From Billgrantia zhangzhouensis (GTDB lineage Bacteria; Pseudomonadota; Gammaproteobacteria; Pseudomonadales; Halomonadaceae): 64,000 nt of DNA. Positions 44,909 through 54,896 of the stretch are shown here, piece after piece (position 1 is the first letter of the stretch; each line of letters starts with the position of its first letter). The translations under genes were made by a program, and so were the position numbers. A model generated the notes under the pieces. That model made no database searches. It was not told the DNA's origin and was given only the letters and a program-made list of their open reading frames with translations. The stretch covers positions 1 to 64,000 of the forward strand of contig NZ_JABFTT010000014.1 of NCBI RefSeq assembly GCF_021404465.1. The letters are read 5' to 3'.

Positions 44909-45324
44909 GCGCTGGCATGAGAGACACCGTCGACCCGGTCATCGTCGGCGCATTGATCGCGGTCCGCGGTAACGCGTACGCACCGTACTCGCAACATCCG
45001 GTGGGCGCGCTGGTGGAAAGCGAGAGCGGCGCGCACTACGTCGGCGCCAACGTCGAGGTGGCACACTACAAGGGGCTGTGCGCCGAGGCCTCGGCCATCG
45101 CCGCCATGATCAGCGCTGGCGAGCGACGTCTGCGTCACGTCTACGTGATCGGTCCCGGTGAGCACCTATGCTCGCCCTGCGGCGACTGTCGCCAGCGCAT
45201 CCGTGAATTCGCTGACGCCGAGACCCTCATTCACGTGGTCGACGCCGAGGGCAGGCTGCTCAAGCGCTACACCATGGAGCAACTTCTGCCCGATGCGTTT
45301 GGGCCGGAGAATCTGGGGCTTTGA
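44905..45324 (+). CDS. cdd: Cytidine deaminase
   Basis: 139 aa, short tetrameric form. Zinc ligands and catalytic Glu in CAEASA and CSPCGDCRQ. It deaminates cytidine and deoxycytidine and completes the salvage operon. It converges on nrdG with 3 bp between. Confidence 0.94.
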   Translation: MSAGMRDTVDPVIVGALIAVRGNAYAPYSQHPVGALVESESGAHYVGANVEVAHYKGLCAEASAIAAMISAGERRLRHVYVIGPGEHLCSPCGDCRQRIREFADAETLIHVVDAEGRLLKRYTMEQLLPDAFGPENLGL

Positions 45325-45327
45325 AGG

Positions 45328-46077
45328 CTAATCCCGCAGCTCGATGCGCTCGAAGTGCGGCCCCAAGCGCCTGACCAGCCCGGCGAGCACCGCCCGCGGC
45401 GGGGCATTCTCCACCGGCTGGCAGTAGGCCGGGTCGAGGCATTGACGGGTGCGGGCCACCTGGATGGCGTAGCGGCGCACGCCGCAGTCGGCCAGGGTCA
45501 GCGCCAGGCGTTCCACCTCGGCCAATGAGAAGTCGCGCCAATGCACGGTGGTGCGGCATTCGAAATCGATGCCGCCGTCGAGCAGCGCCGTCAGGCTCTG
45601 GCTGTTGCGCTGCCAGATGCCGGGGCGTCCGCAGATGCGGTCGAAGTCGCCTCCGCGTCCCTTCACGTCGAGCCCCACCCAGTCGAGCCACGGCAGTAGC
45701 CGCGAGAGCCGTGCCGGGTAGGGGCCGGCGGTATGCAAGCCGACCTTGAAGCCCATCGCCTTCACCTCGCGTACCGCCGCCGGCAGGGCGTTGTGCAGGG
45801 TCGGCTCGCCGCCGCTGAACACCACCGCCTCGAGCAGCCCCCGGCGGTTCTCCAGGAACTCCCGTACCGCCTGCCATTCGCTCTCGTCGCCGCGGCGCGG
45901 CGGCATCATGTGGCCGTTGTGGCAGTAGCCGCAGCGCAGCGGGCAGCCCTGCAGGAACACCACGCAGGCCAGGTGATCCGGATAGTCCAGGGTGGTCATC
46001 TGGGTCAGGCCGGCAATGGGCAGGCGGATGCCGTCGAGAGGCGCGAGGGCGGGCGGGTCGAGGTCAGTGGCGATCAT
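45328..46077 (-). CDS. nrdG: Anaerobic ribonucleotide reductase activating enzyme
   Basis: 249 aa radical SAM protein with cluster motif CPLRCGYCHN (CxxxCxxC) and VFSGGEPTLH. It installs the glycyl radical of the class III reductase. Here the likely target glycine is on the separate 54-aa protein encoded just upstream. Confidence 0.92.
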   Translation of the reverse strand: MIATDLDPPALAPLDGIRLPIAGLTQMTTLDYPDHLACVVFLQGCPLRCGYCHNGHMMPPRRGDESEWQAVREFLENRRGLLEAVVFSGGEPTLHNALPAAVREVKAMGFKVGLHTAGPYPARLSRLLPWLDWVGLDVKGRGGDFDRICGRPGIWQRNSQSLTALLDGGIDFECRTTVHWRDFSLAEVERLALTLADCGVRRYAIQVARTRQCLDPAYCQPVENAPPRAVLAGLVRRLGPHFERIELRD

Positions 46078-46135
46078 GAGGGGCTCCTCGGCTTGGGGTG
46101 TGAATGCCGGGCACGGGGCCCGGCAGGTCAGGCAG

Positions 46136-46300
46136 TCAGGGCGTCAGGTCGGCGGCCCGCTCGGTGAAATGCCGGCGCTCGCGATGCTCGGCGCGCTTGC
46201 CGACGTTGAACTGGCTGACCGGGCGGTGGTAGCCCATCACGCGGGTCCATACTTCGCAGCGCTGGCGTTGTTCGGTGGGCAGGGTATCGACGTTCGTCAT
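46136..46300 (-). CDS. Stand-alone glycyl-radical protein of class III ribonucleotide reductase
   Basis: 54 aa with its own Shine-Dalgarno (AAGGAG, 8 nt before ATG 46300). The central string CEVWTRVMGYHRPVSQFN corresponds to the glycyl-radical site at the C terminus of NrdD (consensus RVxGY), with Gly23 as the likely radical residue. It lies between nrdD, which ends without this segment, and nrdG. It could act in trans as a subunit, in the way YfiD complements PflB. That comparison is inference. Confidence 0.8.
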   Translation of the reverse strand: MTNVDTLPTEQRQRCEVWTRVMGYHRPVSQFNVGKRAEHRERRHFTERAADLTP

Positions 46301-46347
46301 GGTTTGGCTCCTTGCAGTGGTTGGGGTTGCAGCGGTTGAGAAAACGC

Positions 46348-48078
46348 TCAGGCCGGTACGGCCGCGGCGCGTCTTGCCAGCAGTGCTTCGTCGCACTTCG
46401 GGCAGAATTCGTGTTCGCCGGCCAAGTAGCCGTGCACCGGGCAGATCGAGAAGGTCGGCGTCACGGTGATGTAGGGCAGGCGGAAGCGCGACAGCGCGGT
46501 GTGCACGAGCTTGCGACAAGCGGTGGCGCTGGAGAGCCGCTCACGCATGTAGAGGTGCAGCACGGTGCCGCCGGTGTAGCGGGTCTGCAGCGGGTCCTGG
46601 TGGATCAGCGCCTCGAAGGGGTCGTCGGTGTGCCCCACCGGCAGCTGGCTCGAGTTGGTGTAGTAGGGCGCCTCCGGCGTGCCCGCCTGCAAAATGCCCG
46701 GGAAGCGCTCGGCGTCGGCGCGGGCGAAGCGATAGGTGGTGCCCTCCGCCGGGGTCGCCTCCAGGTTGTAGAGATGGCCAGTCTCGGCCTGGAACTCCTG
46801 CATCCTGGCGCGCACGTGGTCGAGCACCTCCAGGGCGAGCTGGCGCCCCTCGGGGGCGGTGATGTCGTAGCGGTCGTCGGAGAAGTTGCGCACCATCTCG
46901 TTGAGCCCGTTCACGCCCAGCGTCGAGAAGTGATTGCGCAGGGTGCCCAGATAGCGCTGGGTAAAGGGGTAGAGCCCTTCATCCATCCACTGCTGGATGC
47001 GCTCGCGCTTGAGCTCCAGGCTGTCGCGGCCCAGTGCCAGCAAGCGGTCGAGCTCGCGAAGCAGCCCCGCCCGGTCGCCGGCGAAGCGGTAGCCCAGCCG
47101 CGCGCAGTTGAGCGTCACCACGCCCAGCGAGCCGGTCTGCTCGGCGCTGCCGAACAGGCCGTTGCCACGCTTGAGCAGCTCGGAGAGGTCGAGCTGCAGG
47201 CGGCAGCACATGGAGCGCACCATGTGCGGCTCCAGGTCGGAGTTGAGAAAGTTCTGGAAGTAGGGCAGGCCGTACTTGGCGGTCAGCGCGAACAGCCGCT
47301 CGGCGTTGTCGCTCTCCCAGTCGAAATCCGGGGTGATGTTGTAGGTGGGGATGGGGAAGGTGAACACCCGGCCCTGGCGGTCACCGGCTTCCATCACTTC
47401 CAGGTAGGCGCGGTTGAGCAGGTCCATCTCCGCCTGCAGCTCGCCGTAGGTGAAGGGCTGCTCCTCGCCGCCGACGATAGGCACCTGGTCGCGCAGGTCC
47501 GCCGGGCACACCCAGTCGAAGGTGAGATTGGTGAAGGGCGTCTGGCTGCCCCAGCGCGACGGCACGTTGAGGTTGTAGATGAACTCCTGGATAGCCTGCC
47601 TCACCGCGGCAAAGTCGAGGCCGTCCTTGCGCACGTAGGGCGCGAGATAGGTATCGAAGGAACTGAAGGCCTGGGCGCCGGCCCACTCGTTCTGCAGTGT
47701 GCCGAGGAAGTTGACCATCTGCCCCAGGGCGCTGGAGAGGTGGCGCGGCGGGCCGCTCTCGGCGCGCCCGGGCACGCCGTTGAAGCCCTCGATCAAGAGC
47801 TGGCGCAGCGACCAGCCGGCGCAGTAGCCGCACAGCATGTCGAGATCGTGAATGTGCAGGTCGCCCTCGCGATGGGCGGCGCCGACCTCGGCCGGGTAGA
47901 CCTCGTCGAGCCAGTAGTTGGCGATCAGCTTGCCCGAGACGTTGAGGATCAGCCCACCCAGGGAGTAGCCCTGGTTGGCGTTGGCGTGCACGCGCCAGTC
48001 GGCACGTTCGAGGTATTCATTGACGGTCGAGGCGACGTCGATGCGGCGCGGACTGGCCTGGCTTGTGGGGGCGTTCAC
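46348..48078 (-). CDS. nrdD: Anaerobic (class III) ribonucleoside-triphosphate reductase lacking its glycyl-radical tail
   Basis: 576 aa from GTG 48078 (GGGAG upstream); the frame extends further but without similarity. The reductase barrel is evident: EGDLHIHDLDMLCGYCAGWS, NLTFDWVCPAD, VTLNCARLGY and NYTS-type NSSQLPVG. It ends with the zinc site CPVHGYLAGEHEFCPKC plus 15 residues, with no RVxGY. The missing motif is on the next, separate gene. FNR and NrdR boxes lie upstream. Confidence 0.92.
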   Translation of the reverse strand: MNAPTSQASPRRIDVASTVNEYLERADWRVHANANQGYSLGGLILNVSGKLIANYWLDEVYPAEVGAAHREGDLHIHDLDMLCGYCAGWSLRQLLIEGFNGVPGRAESGPPRHLSSALGQMVNFLGTLQNEWAGAQAFSSFDTYLAPYVRKDGLDFAAVRQAIQEFIYNLNVPSRWGSQTPFTNLTFDWVCPADLRDQVPIVGGEEQPFTYGELQAEMDLLNRAYLEVMEAGDRQGRVFTFPIPTYNITPDFDWESDNAERLFALTAKYGLPYFQNFLNSDLEPHMVRSMCCRLQLDLSELLKRGNGLFGSAEQTGSLGVVTLNCARLGYRFAGDRAGLLRELDRLLALGRDSLELKRERIQQWMDEGLYPFTQRYLGTLRNHFSTLGVNGLNEMVRNFSDDRYDITAPEGRQLALEVLDHVRARMQEFQAETGHLYNLEATPAEGTTYRFARADAERFPGILQAGTPEAPYYTNSSQLPVGHTDDPFEALIHQDPLQTRYTGGTVLHLYMRERLSSATACRKLVHTALSRFRLPYITVTPTFSICPVHGYLAGEHEFCPKCDEALLARRAAAVPA

Positions 48079-48119
48079 CGTAATCTCCCTATATGTGCTG
48101 CCTTTCGATGTGTCGATAC

Positions 48120-48135
48120 ACAACATATGGTGTGT
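48120..48135. promoter_or_regulatory. NrdR box upstream of nrdD
   Basis: ACACAACATATGGTGT fits the 16-bp NrdR consensus acaCwAtATaTwGtgt at 14 positions. A weaker partner may lie at 48086-48101, about three helical turns away. Confidence 0.6.
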
Positions 48136-48167
48136 GAAGGCTAGTGCCTTCGGCAGCGAGAGAACAT

Positions 48168-48181
48168 GACCCAGGTCAGAA
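48168..48181. promoter_or_regulatory. FNR/DNR-type dyad upstream of nrdD
   Basis: ATGACCCAGGTCAG holds the perfect core TGAC-N4-GTCA, 90 bp before the nrdD start. Confidence 0.5.
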
Positions 48182-48265
48182 AAAGGCCAGTTGGAACCTC
48201 GGGGAACGACGAACCCCGCCGGTCGGCGGGGTTCGAATACAGGCGCAAAAGCGCTCATTCGGCGG

Positions 48266-49180
48266 TTAGACGTGCAGCCGGGTATTGTCCATACCCGGGC
48301 GGCCGTGCCAGTAGCCGTCACAGACCTCGGCTTCGACCAGGGCTAGCGGGTCGGCGGCGGGCAGCTTGCCATGGCGAGCGGCGTCGAAGGCAGCGACTAC
48401 CTCGGCCATGCCTTCGGCCCTCGGGCTCAGGCGCGCCACCGCCACGCCCATTGCGGCCATGTCGCTGATCTCGTGGCGCAGGTCCTGGCAGGCGCCGGAG
48501 AGGGTCTGGATGCCATTGAGAGTGAACACTTCCTTGGACGCCTCTTGAGTGCGCAGTGCCAGACCTTCGGGGTATTTCTGGCACACGAACATACAGCGGT
48601 CCTTGGGCTTCTGGTGGCGCCGGGCCGTGAAGCAGCGCGATGACCAGGCCAGCGGCAGGTGGCCGTAGGCGAATACCTCGCAGGGCTGCTCGAGTCCCTC
48701 GGCTGTGCAATCGGCGAGCAGGCGGGCGAGATCGTCGCGGGACATCTCCACCGGCGCCTGCCAGCGCTGCATGCCGGCCCGGGCCATCACGCCGATGGCG
48801 GCGGGGTTGTAGAGGTTCAGCGCCGCCCCGGCGACGAAGGGCAGGCCGGCGGCGGCCAGGCGCTGCAATGCGCTCTGGTCGTTGGCCTCGACGGTGAACT
48901 CGCCGTTGTCGCACAGCTTGCGCAGGTCGCGCAGGTCGGCCTCGGACTCGATCAGGGTCTGGCTCGCCAACACCACTTGCTTGCCGCTCTGGGCCAGCTC
49001 GCGACCGATGCCGAGCCAGTCGTCGAGCTTCATGTCGCGACGACGCGAGCAGACGGATTCGCCCAGGGTGATGATCTCCACCGGCCAGTCGGCGGCCTCG
49101 CGGTAGAAGTCGGCGTAGCGCTCGCGGGTCCAGTAGAACAGCACCGGGCCCAGGGCGAGCTGCAGGGAATCGGATGACAT
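48266..49180 (-). CDS. ubiV: Anaerobic ubiquinone biosynthesis protein UbiV
   Basis: 304 aa, U32 peptidase-like fold without protease activity. Candidate 4Fe-4S cysteines are in GESVCSRRRD and SSRCFTARRHQKPKDRCMFVC, matching the UbiV pattern. It forms a complex with UbiU for oxygen-independent hydroxylation of the ubiquinone ring. The start has GGAGGT upstream and follows ubiU by 8 bp. Confidence 0.93.
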   Translation of the reverse strand: MSSDSLQLALGPVLFYWTRERYADFYREAADWPVEIITLGESVCSRRRDMKLDDWLGIGRELAQSGKQVVLASQTLIESEADLRDLRKLCDNGEFTVEANDQSALQRLAAAGLPFVAGAALNLYNPAAIGVMARAGMQRWQAPVEMSRDDLARLLADCTAEGLEQPCEVFAYGHLPLAWSSRCFTARRHQKPKDRCMFVCQKYPEGLALRTQEASKEVFTLNGIQTLSGACQDLRHEISDMAAMGVAVARLSPRAEGMAEVVAAFDAARHGKLPAADPLALVEAEVCDGYWHGRPGMDNTRLHV

Positions 49181-49188
49181 GAAACCTC

Positions 49189-50184
49189 CTATTTCCAGCG
49201 GCGTTCGTAGGCGCCCAGGGTGGTGGTGGCGCCTTCGGAGACCTCACCGAGGCCGGCCATCCAGGCGGGGTCGGGGTGGAAGCGCTCGGGTGCGCGTTCC
49301 AGGCGATCCAGCGCCTGGCGCCAGATGCCGGCCACCTTCGACACGTAGGCGGGGCTGCGCTGGCGGCCCTCGATCTTCACCGCGCTGATTCCCAGCTCAC
49401 GCAGCTCCGGCAGCAGCTCCAGGGTGTTGAGGCTGGTGGGCTCCTCGATGGCGTGATAGGTCTCGCCAGCGACTTCGAAACGCCCCTTGCACAGGGTCGG
49501 GTAGCCGGCACGCTCGCCATCGCCATAGCGGTCGATCAGCACGCCGTTAAGGCGTGACTCCAGCCCCCGCGGTGTCTCCTCCCAGCGCACGTGGGCCGCC
49601 GGCGAGCAGACGCCGCGTGTGTTGGGCGATTCGCCGGTGAGATACGACGACAGGTAGCAGCGCCCCTCGGCCATGATGCACAGGCTGCCGAAGGCGAACA
49701 CCTCGAGCTCCACCGGGCTCTGCTTGGCCAGGTCGCGCACCTGGGTAATGGAGAGCACCCGTGGCAGCACGGCGCGCTTGATGCCGAACTGGTCGTGGTA
49801 GAAGCGCAAGGCCTCATGGCTGGTGGCCGAACCTTGCACCGAAAGGTGGCGGGCGAGATCGGGGTAGCGCCGGGCGGCGTAGTCGAGCAGGCCCATATCG
49901 GCCATGATCAGGGCGTCGACGCCGAGCCCGGCGGCCTGGTCCACGGCGCGGGTCCACTGGGTCCAGCCGTCGGGCTGTGGATAGGTGTTGATGGCGCAGA
50001 ACACTTTCTTGCCGCGGGCATGGGCGTAGTCGATGCCTTCGCGGGCGCGTTTGTCGGTGAAATTGAGGCCGGCGAACTGCCGGGCGTTGGTGGCGTTCTG
50101 GAAGCCGAAGTAGACGGCATCGGCGCCTTCATCCACCGCCCGCTTCAGGGCCGGCAGGTTGCCGGCCGGGCAGACGAGCTCCAT
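49189..50184 (-). CDS. ubiU: Anaerobic ubiquinone biosynthesis protein UbiU
   Basis: 331 aa, U32 family. N terminus MELVCPAGNLPALKRAVDEG; the four cluster cysteines are visible in SLCIMAEGRC, TRGVCSPA and YPTLCKGRF. It is the first gene of ubiUV, 62 bp downstream of an FNR-type box. Confidence 0.94.
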   Translation of the reverse strand: MELVCPAGNLPALKRAVDEGADAVYFGFQNATNARQFAGLNFTDKRAREGIDYAHARGKKVFCAINTYPQPDGWTQWTRAVDQAAGLGVDALIMADMGLLDYAARRYPDLARHLSVQGSATSHEALRFYHDQFGIKRAVLPRVLSITQVRDLAKQSPVELEVFAFGSLCIMAEGRCYLSSYLTGESPNTRGVCSPAAHVRWEETPRGLESRLNGVLIDRYGDGERAGYPTLCKGRFEVAGETYHAIEEPTSLNTLELLPELRELGISAVKIEGRQRSPAYVSKVAGIWRQALDRLERAPERFHPDPAWMAGLGEVSEGATTTLGAYERRWK

Positions 50185-50245
50185 GTCGCTCTCCTCGCAG
50201 TCTGGGTAAACCCGACCATGCTAGTCGACTACGCGGAAAGGACTT

Positions 50246-50259
50246 TTGATGAGGGTCAT
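50246..50259. promoter_or_regulatory. FNR-type box upstream of ubiU
   Basis: TTGATGAGGGTCAT, matching TTGAT-N4-RTCAA with one mismatch, between ubiU and the Yip1 gene. Confidence 0.55.
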
Positions 50260-50275
50260 GCGGAAGTGGGTTTGC

Positions 50276-50836
50276 TTACAAAGCCCAGACCAGGGCCAAT
50301 AGTACCCCCCAGGCCATCAGCCCGAAGGCCATCACCGCATAGGTGGCAGACATCGCCATGACGTCGTGTTCCTCGCGCTCGCATAGCGCCTGCAGGCCGT
50401 GGTAGATCAGCCCGCATGACACCGCCATCGCCAGCAGCACACCGCCGACGATGAAGATCATGTCGGGAACGAACAGCGTCAACGAGGAGAACCACAGCGG
50501 CAGCGGGGCCAGGGCCGCCAGCAGATAGGCGTCGCCATGGCTGAGTCGCAGGCGGTGGGCATTCGCCACGCCATGGATCAGCCAGCCCATGATCAGGAAG
50601 GTGAGCAGCTCGGCGGTGAACAGTGCCGGGGCGATGATGGCCCAGGGGCGTTCGGCCAGACCGGTGAGCAGGGTATCGCCGTGCTGATGGATGGCGTAGT
50701 GCAGCATGACCGGCGGCAGCAGCGACAGCGGCAGTACGACGCGAAGGATCAATGCGTTGAGGGAAGGGCGCTCGCGGCGCAGCTGCTGCCAGCCGCCTCG
50801 CGAGAAAGGGAGTCGAAGAAGGCTCGAAAGGTTCAT
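50276..50836 (-). CDS. Yip1 family membrane protein
   Basis: 186 aa with five hydrophobic segments and an N-terminal soluble stretch (GGWQQLRRERPSLNALI) as in bacterial Yip1-domain proteins. Function unknown. It is divergent from the MarR gene across a palindrome at 50861. Confidence 0.75.
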   Translation of the reverse strand: MNLSSLLRLPFSRGGWQQLRRERPSLNALILRVVLPLSLLPPVMLHYAIHQHGDTLLTGLAERPWAIIAPALFTAELLTFLIMGWLIHGVANAHRLRLSHGDAYLLAALAPLPLWFSSLTLFVPDMIFIVGGVLLAMAVSCGLIYHGLQALCEREEHDVMAMSATYAVMAFGLMAWGVLLALVWAL

Positions 50837-50860
50837 GAAATGCTCACGGTCAATTTTTTT

Positions 50861-50877
50861 ATATCACAGCATGATAT
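50861..50877. promoter_or_regulatory. Putative MarR operator
   Basis: ATATCA-CAGCA-TGATAT has perfect 6-bp arms and is centred between the divergent Yip1 and MarR genes. Confidence 0.55.
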
Positions 50878-50914
50878 TTTCTAGCCTTGGAGCCATAACC
50901 TGTCAAGGAGCACG

Positions 50915-51361
50915 ATGATGCGGAAGTACGCCGGCCGGGAGACAGATGCCGAAGCGTTGACCAAGCGGGATTTCGAACGCCTCTCTCACTTCCGTTATCG
51001 GTTGCGTTGCTTTCTGCGTGAGAGCGAGGAAATTTGCCGCCGACATGGATTGACGTCACTCCAGTACCAGTTGTTGCTGCATCTGAAGGGGTTCGAGGAA
51101 CGTGAGTGGGCCACGGTGGGCGAACTTGCCGAGCGCCTGCAAGCCAAGCATCACGGAACCGTGATGCTAGTCGATCGCTGCGAGCAGCTGGCCCTGGTGG
51201 AGCGTCGATCGGGGCGGATCGATCGTCGGCATAGCGAAGTGCACCTGCTACCCAAGGGAGCGCAGCTCGCGGAGCGGGTGGCGAAGGAGCATCAGCCGGA
51301 ACTGCGCCATCTGCAGGAAGAGTTCACCTTGCCGGGCTGGCCCGAGTTGCCTCATTCATAG
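50915..51361 (+). CDS. MarR family transcriptional regulator
   Basis: 148 aa (AAGGAG upstream; a second ATG immediately follows). Winged helix with LTSLQYQLLLHL, TVGELAERLQAKHHGTVMLV and a basic wing (RRSGRIDRRHSEVHL). It probably autoregulates and controls the divergent Yip1 gene and the P450 gene that follows after 20 bp. Confidence 0.88.
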   Translation: MMRKYAGRETDAEALTKRDFERLSHFRYRLRCFLRESEEICRRHGLTSLQYQLLLHLKGFEEREWATVGELAERLQAKHHGTVMLVDRCEQLALVERRSGRIDRRHSEVHLLPKGAQLAERVAKEHQPELRHLQEEFTLPGWPELPHS

Positions 51362-51381
51362 TGCCGAGCGGAGGAGACATC

Positions 51382-52548
51382 ATGACCGACCTTTTCGCCC
51401 CTGATTCGCATGACTGGGACCCACGAGCCGATTCGGTGCAACGCGACCAGATGGCTGCTTATGATGAGATGCGTCGCCGTTGCCCTGTGGCCTACAGCGA
51501 CTACCTGCAGTGGTCGCTATTTCGCCATGAAGACGTGATGCGGGTACTCACGGATCACGAGACTTTCAGCAATGCCGCCAGTCGTCATCTCTCCGTGCCC
51601 AACGCCATGGATCCGCCGGAACATACGCGATTTCGACGGCTGGTCGAACCGTATTTCAGTCCCGAAGCGATGGCATTGTTCGAGCCACAGTGTCGAGAGA
51701 TCGCCGAGAGCATGGTGGCGCGGCTGCCGCAAACGGGCGAGGTCGAGGCAATGGCTGAACTGGGCCAGAGCTTTGCTCTCGAGATTCAGTGCGCTTTCAT
51801 GGGTTGGCCATCGAGTTTACACGAGCCCCTGCGCGACTGGATTCGGCAACAGCATAACGCCACCTTGGCGGGAGACCGGGAGCGCCTGGGAAAATTGGCA
51901 CTGGAGTTCGACGGTGTGATTCGGGAACTGCTCGATACCCGACGGACCGCGGGAGCGGCCGCCCCTGACGATGTGACGACTCGCTTGCTGCGTGAAATCG
52001 TAGAGGACCGGCCACTACGGGACGAGGAGATTGTCAGCATCATCCGGAACTGGACGGTAGGGGAACTGGGGACGATAGCGGCCAGTGTGGGAATTCTGGT
52101 GCGCTACCTGGCCGAGCATCCCAATCTACAGGCAAGGCTACGCGGCGAGCCGGAGCTGCTGCCGGCTGCCATCGACGAGATCCTGAGGCTCGATGCGCCG
52201 TTAATGTCCAATCGCAGGGTTACGACGAAACCCGTGATGATCGGGGGGCGGCGCCTGGAGGCGGGGGAGAAGCTCACGCTTCTGTGGGGGGCAGCCAACC
52301 GCGACGAGGCCGTATTCGGCGATCCGGATGAGTTCCGGCTGGATCGGGATGCGGAGACCAACCTGCTTTATGGCGCCGGTATCCATGTCTGTCCCGGCGC
52401 GCCGCTGGCGCGCATGGAGCTGCGCCTGATCATGGAAGCACTGCTTGCCGATACCGTGCACTTGGCCCTGATACCGGATGAACCAGCCATTAGGGCTCGG
52501 TTTCCTGCCGGCGGCTACTCAAAGGTGCCGCTGCGGGTTACGCGCTGA
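51382..52548 (+). CDS. Cytochrome P450
   Basis: 388 aa from ATG 51382 (GGAGGAG upstream). The heme thiolate loop is YGAGIHVCPGAPLARMEL, and the K-helix ExxR is EILR. The I-helix reads WTVGELGTIAAS, where the usual (A/G)Gx(D/E)TT acid-alcohol pair is altered: the acid lies one position early and the first Thr is Gly. No ferredoxin or reductase gene is adjacent. The substrate is unknown. It follows the MarR regulator, possibly as one operon. Confidence 0.9.
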   Translation: MTDLFAPDSHDWDPRADSVQRDQMAAYDEMRRRCPVAYSDYLQWSLFRHEDVMRVLTDHETFSNAASRHLSVPNAMDPPEHTRFRRLVEPYFSPEAMALFEPQCREIAESMVARLPQTGEVEAMAELGQSFALEIQCAFMGWPSSLHEPLRDWIRQQHNATLAGDRERLGKLALEFDGVIRELLDTRRTAGAAAPDDVTTRLLREIVEDRPLRDEEIVSIIRNWTVGELGTIAASVGILVRYLAEHPNLQARLRGEPELLPAAIDEILRLDAPLMSNRRVTTKPVMIGGRRLEAGEKLTLLWGAANRDEAVFGDPDEFRLDRDAETNLLYGAGIHVCPGAPLARMELRLIMEALLADTVHLALIPDEPAIRARFPAGGYSKVPLRVTR

Positions 52549-52722
52549 GTCTACCGCCATTCGGCCTCGGTGGTTGGATGACAACGGCTGCCTATCATAC
52601 GCCCTCTTTCGGCCCTGGCAATTGCCAGGGCTTGTCTCGATTGCATTAAAAACTTGCGGATTTTCGTAGCTCATCCCTCGTTGATGATGAGCGACTCCTC
52701 GTCGGCGATGAGGGATTCTCCA

Positions 52723-52736
52723 TTGATGTATATCAA
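52723..52736. promoter_or_regulatory. FNR-type box, perfect consensus, upstream of nirS copy 2
   Basis: TTGATGTATATCAA is an exact match to TTGAT-N4-ATCAA. Confidence 0.85.
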
Positions 52737-52807
52737 CCAATTTTGATTGGTCGATGCGATGTTAGGCAGCCAATCAATATCCAAAAATGGGTAGGAGATC
52801 ATCCTGT

Positions 52808-52821
52808 TTGATGTATGTCAT
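52808..52821. promoter_or_regulatory. Second FNR/DNR-type box upstream of nirS copy 2
   Basis: TTGATGTATGTCAT shares its first 9 bases with the box 85 bp upstream. One mismatch to consensus. Confidence 0.6.
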
Positions 52822-53084
52822 GTTGGATTTATATCTGCTTTTTGGTGCGACAACATGTCCATTTAATCCGGCCTTTGTAGGAAGATAATCGCCAGTAATT
52901 CATCGAATTTGTGAGCATTACAGGCGGTTTTTATTAAAAGAGAAGAGCAAGCGGAGTCGCCGGAGAGCGAACCTTTCCTTCCTCCTGATGAGATCGGCAG
53001 ACGCATCGCCGTATTTCAATGGCTGGCTTCATTGATTGTGGCTGTGGGCAGTCATCATGAATATTGGACAGGCATGAGGAATGA

Positions 53085-54809
<1,725 letters not shown>

Positions 54810-54826
54810 TCGTACGGCGAACGTGA

Positions 54827-54857
54827 CAGGGCCCGGGTCGCATGACCTGGGGCCCTG
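54827..54857. terminator. Terminator between nirS copy 2 and nirF
   Basis: CAGGGCCC and GGGCCCTG arms with an inner GGTC/GACC pairing, between convergent genes. Confidence 0.6.
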
Positions 54858-54896
54858 GCGTGGTGGATGACGATCGGGGCACAACTATCGAGGGCG

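Noticed and set aside
48086..48101. Second NrdR box at normal spacing
   Set aside because: Only about 10 of 16 positions fit and the centre distance (34 bp) is larger than the usual 31-32, so it is mentioned but not annotated.
52672..52716. Possible hairpin ATCCCTC…GAGGGAT before nirS copy 2
   Set aside because: Seven-bp arms with a loop of about 30 nt containing repeated GATGAG strings; too weak to claim.
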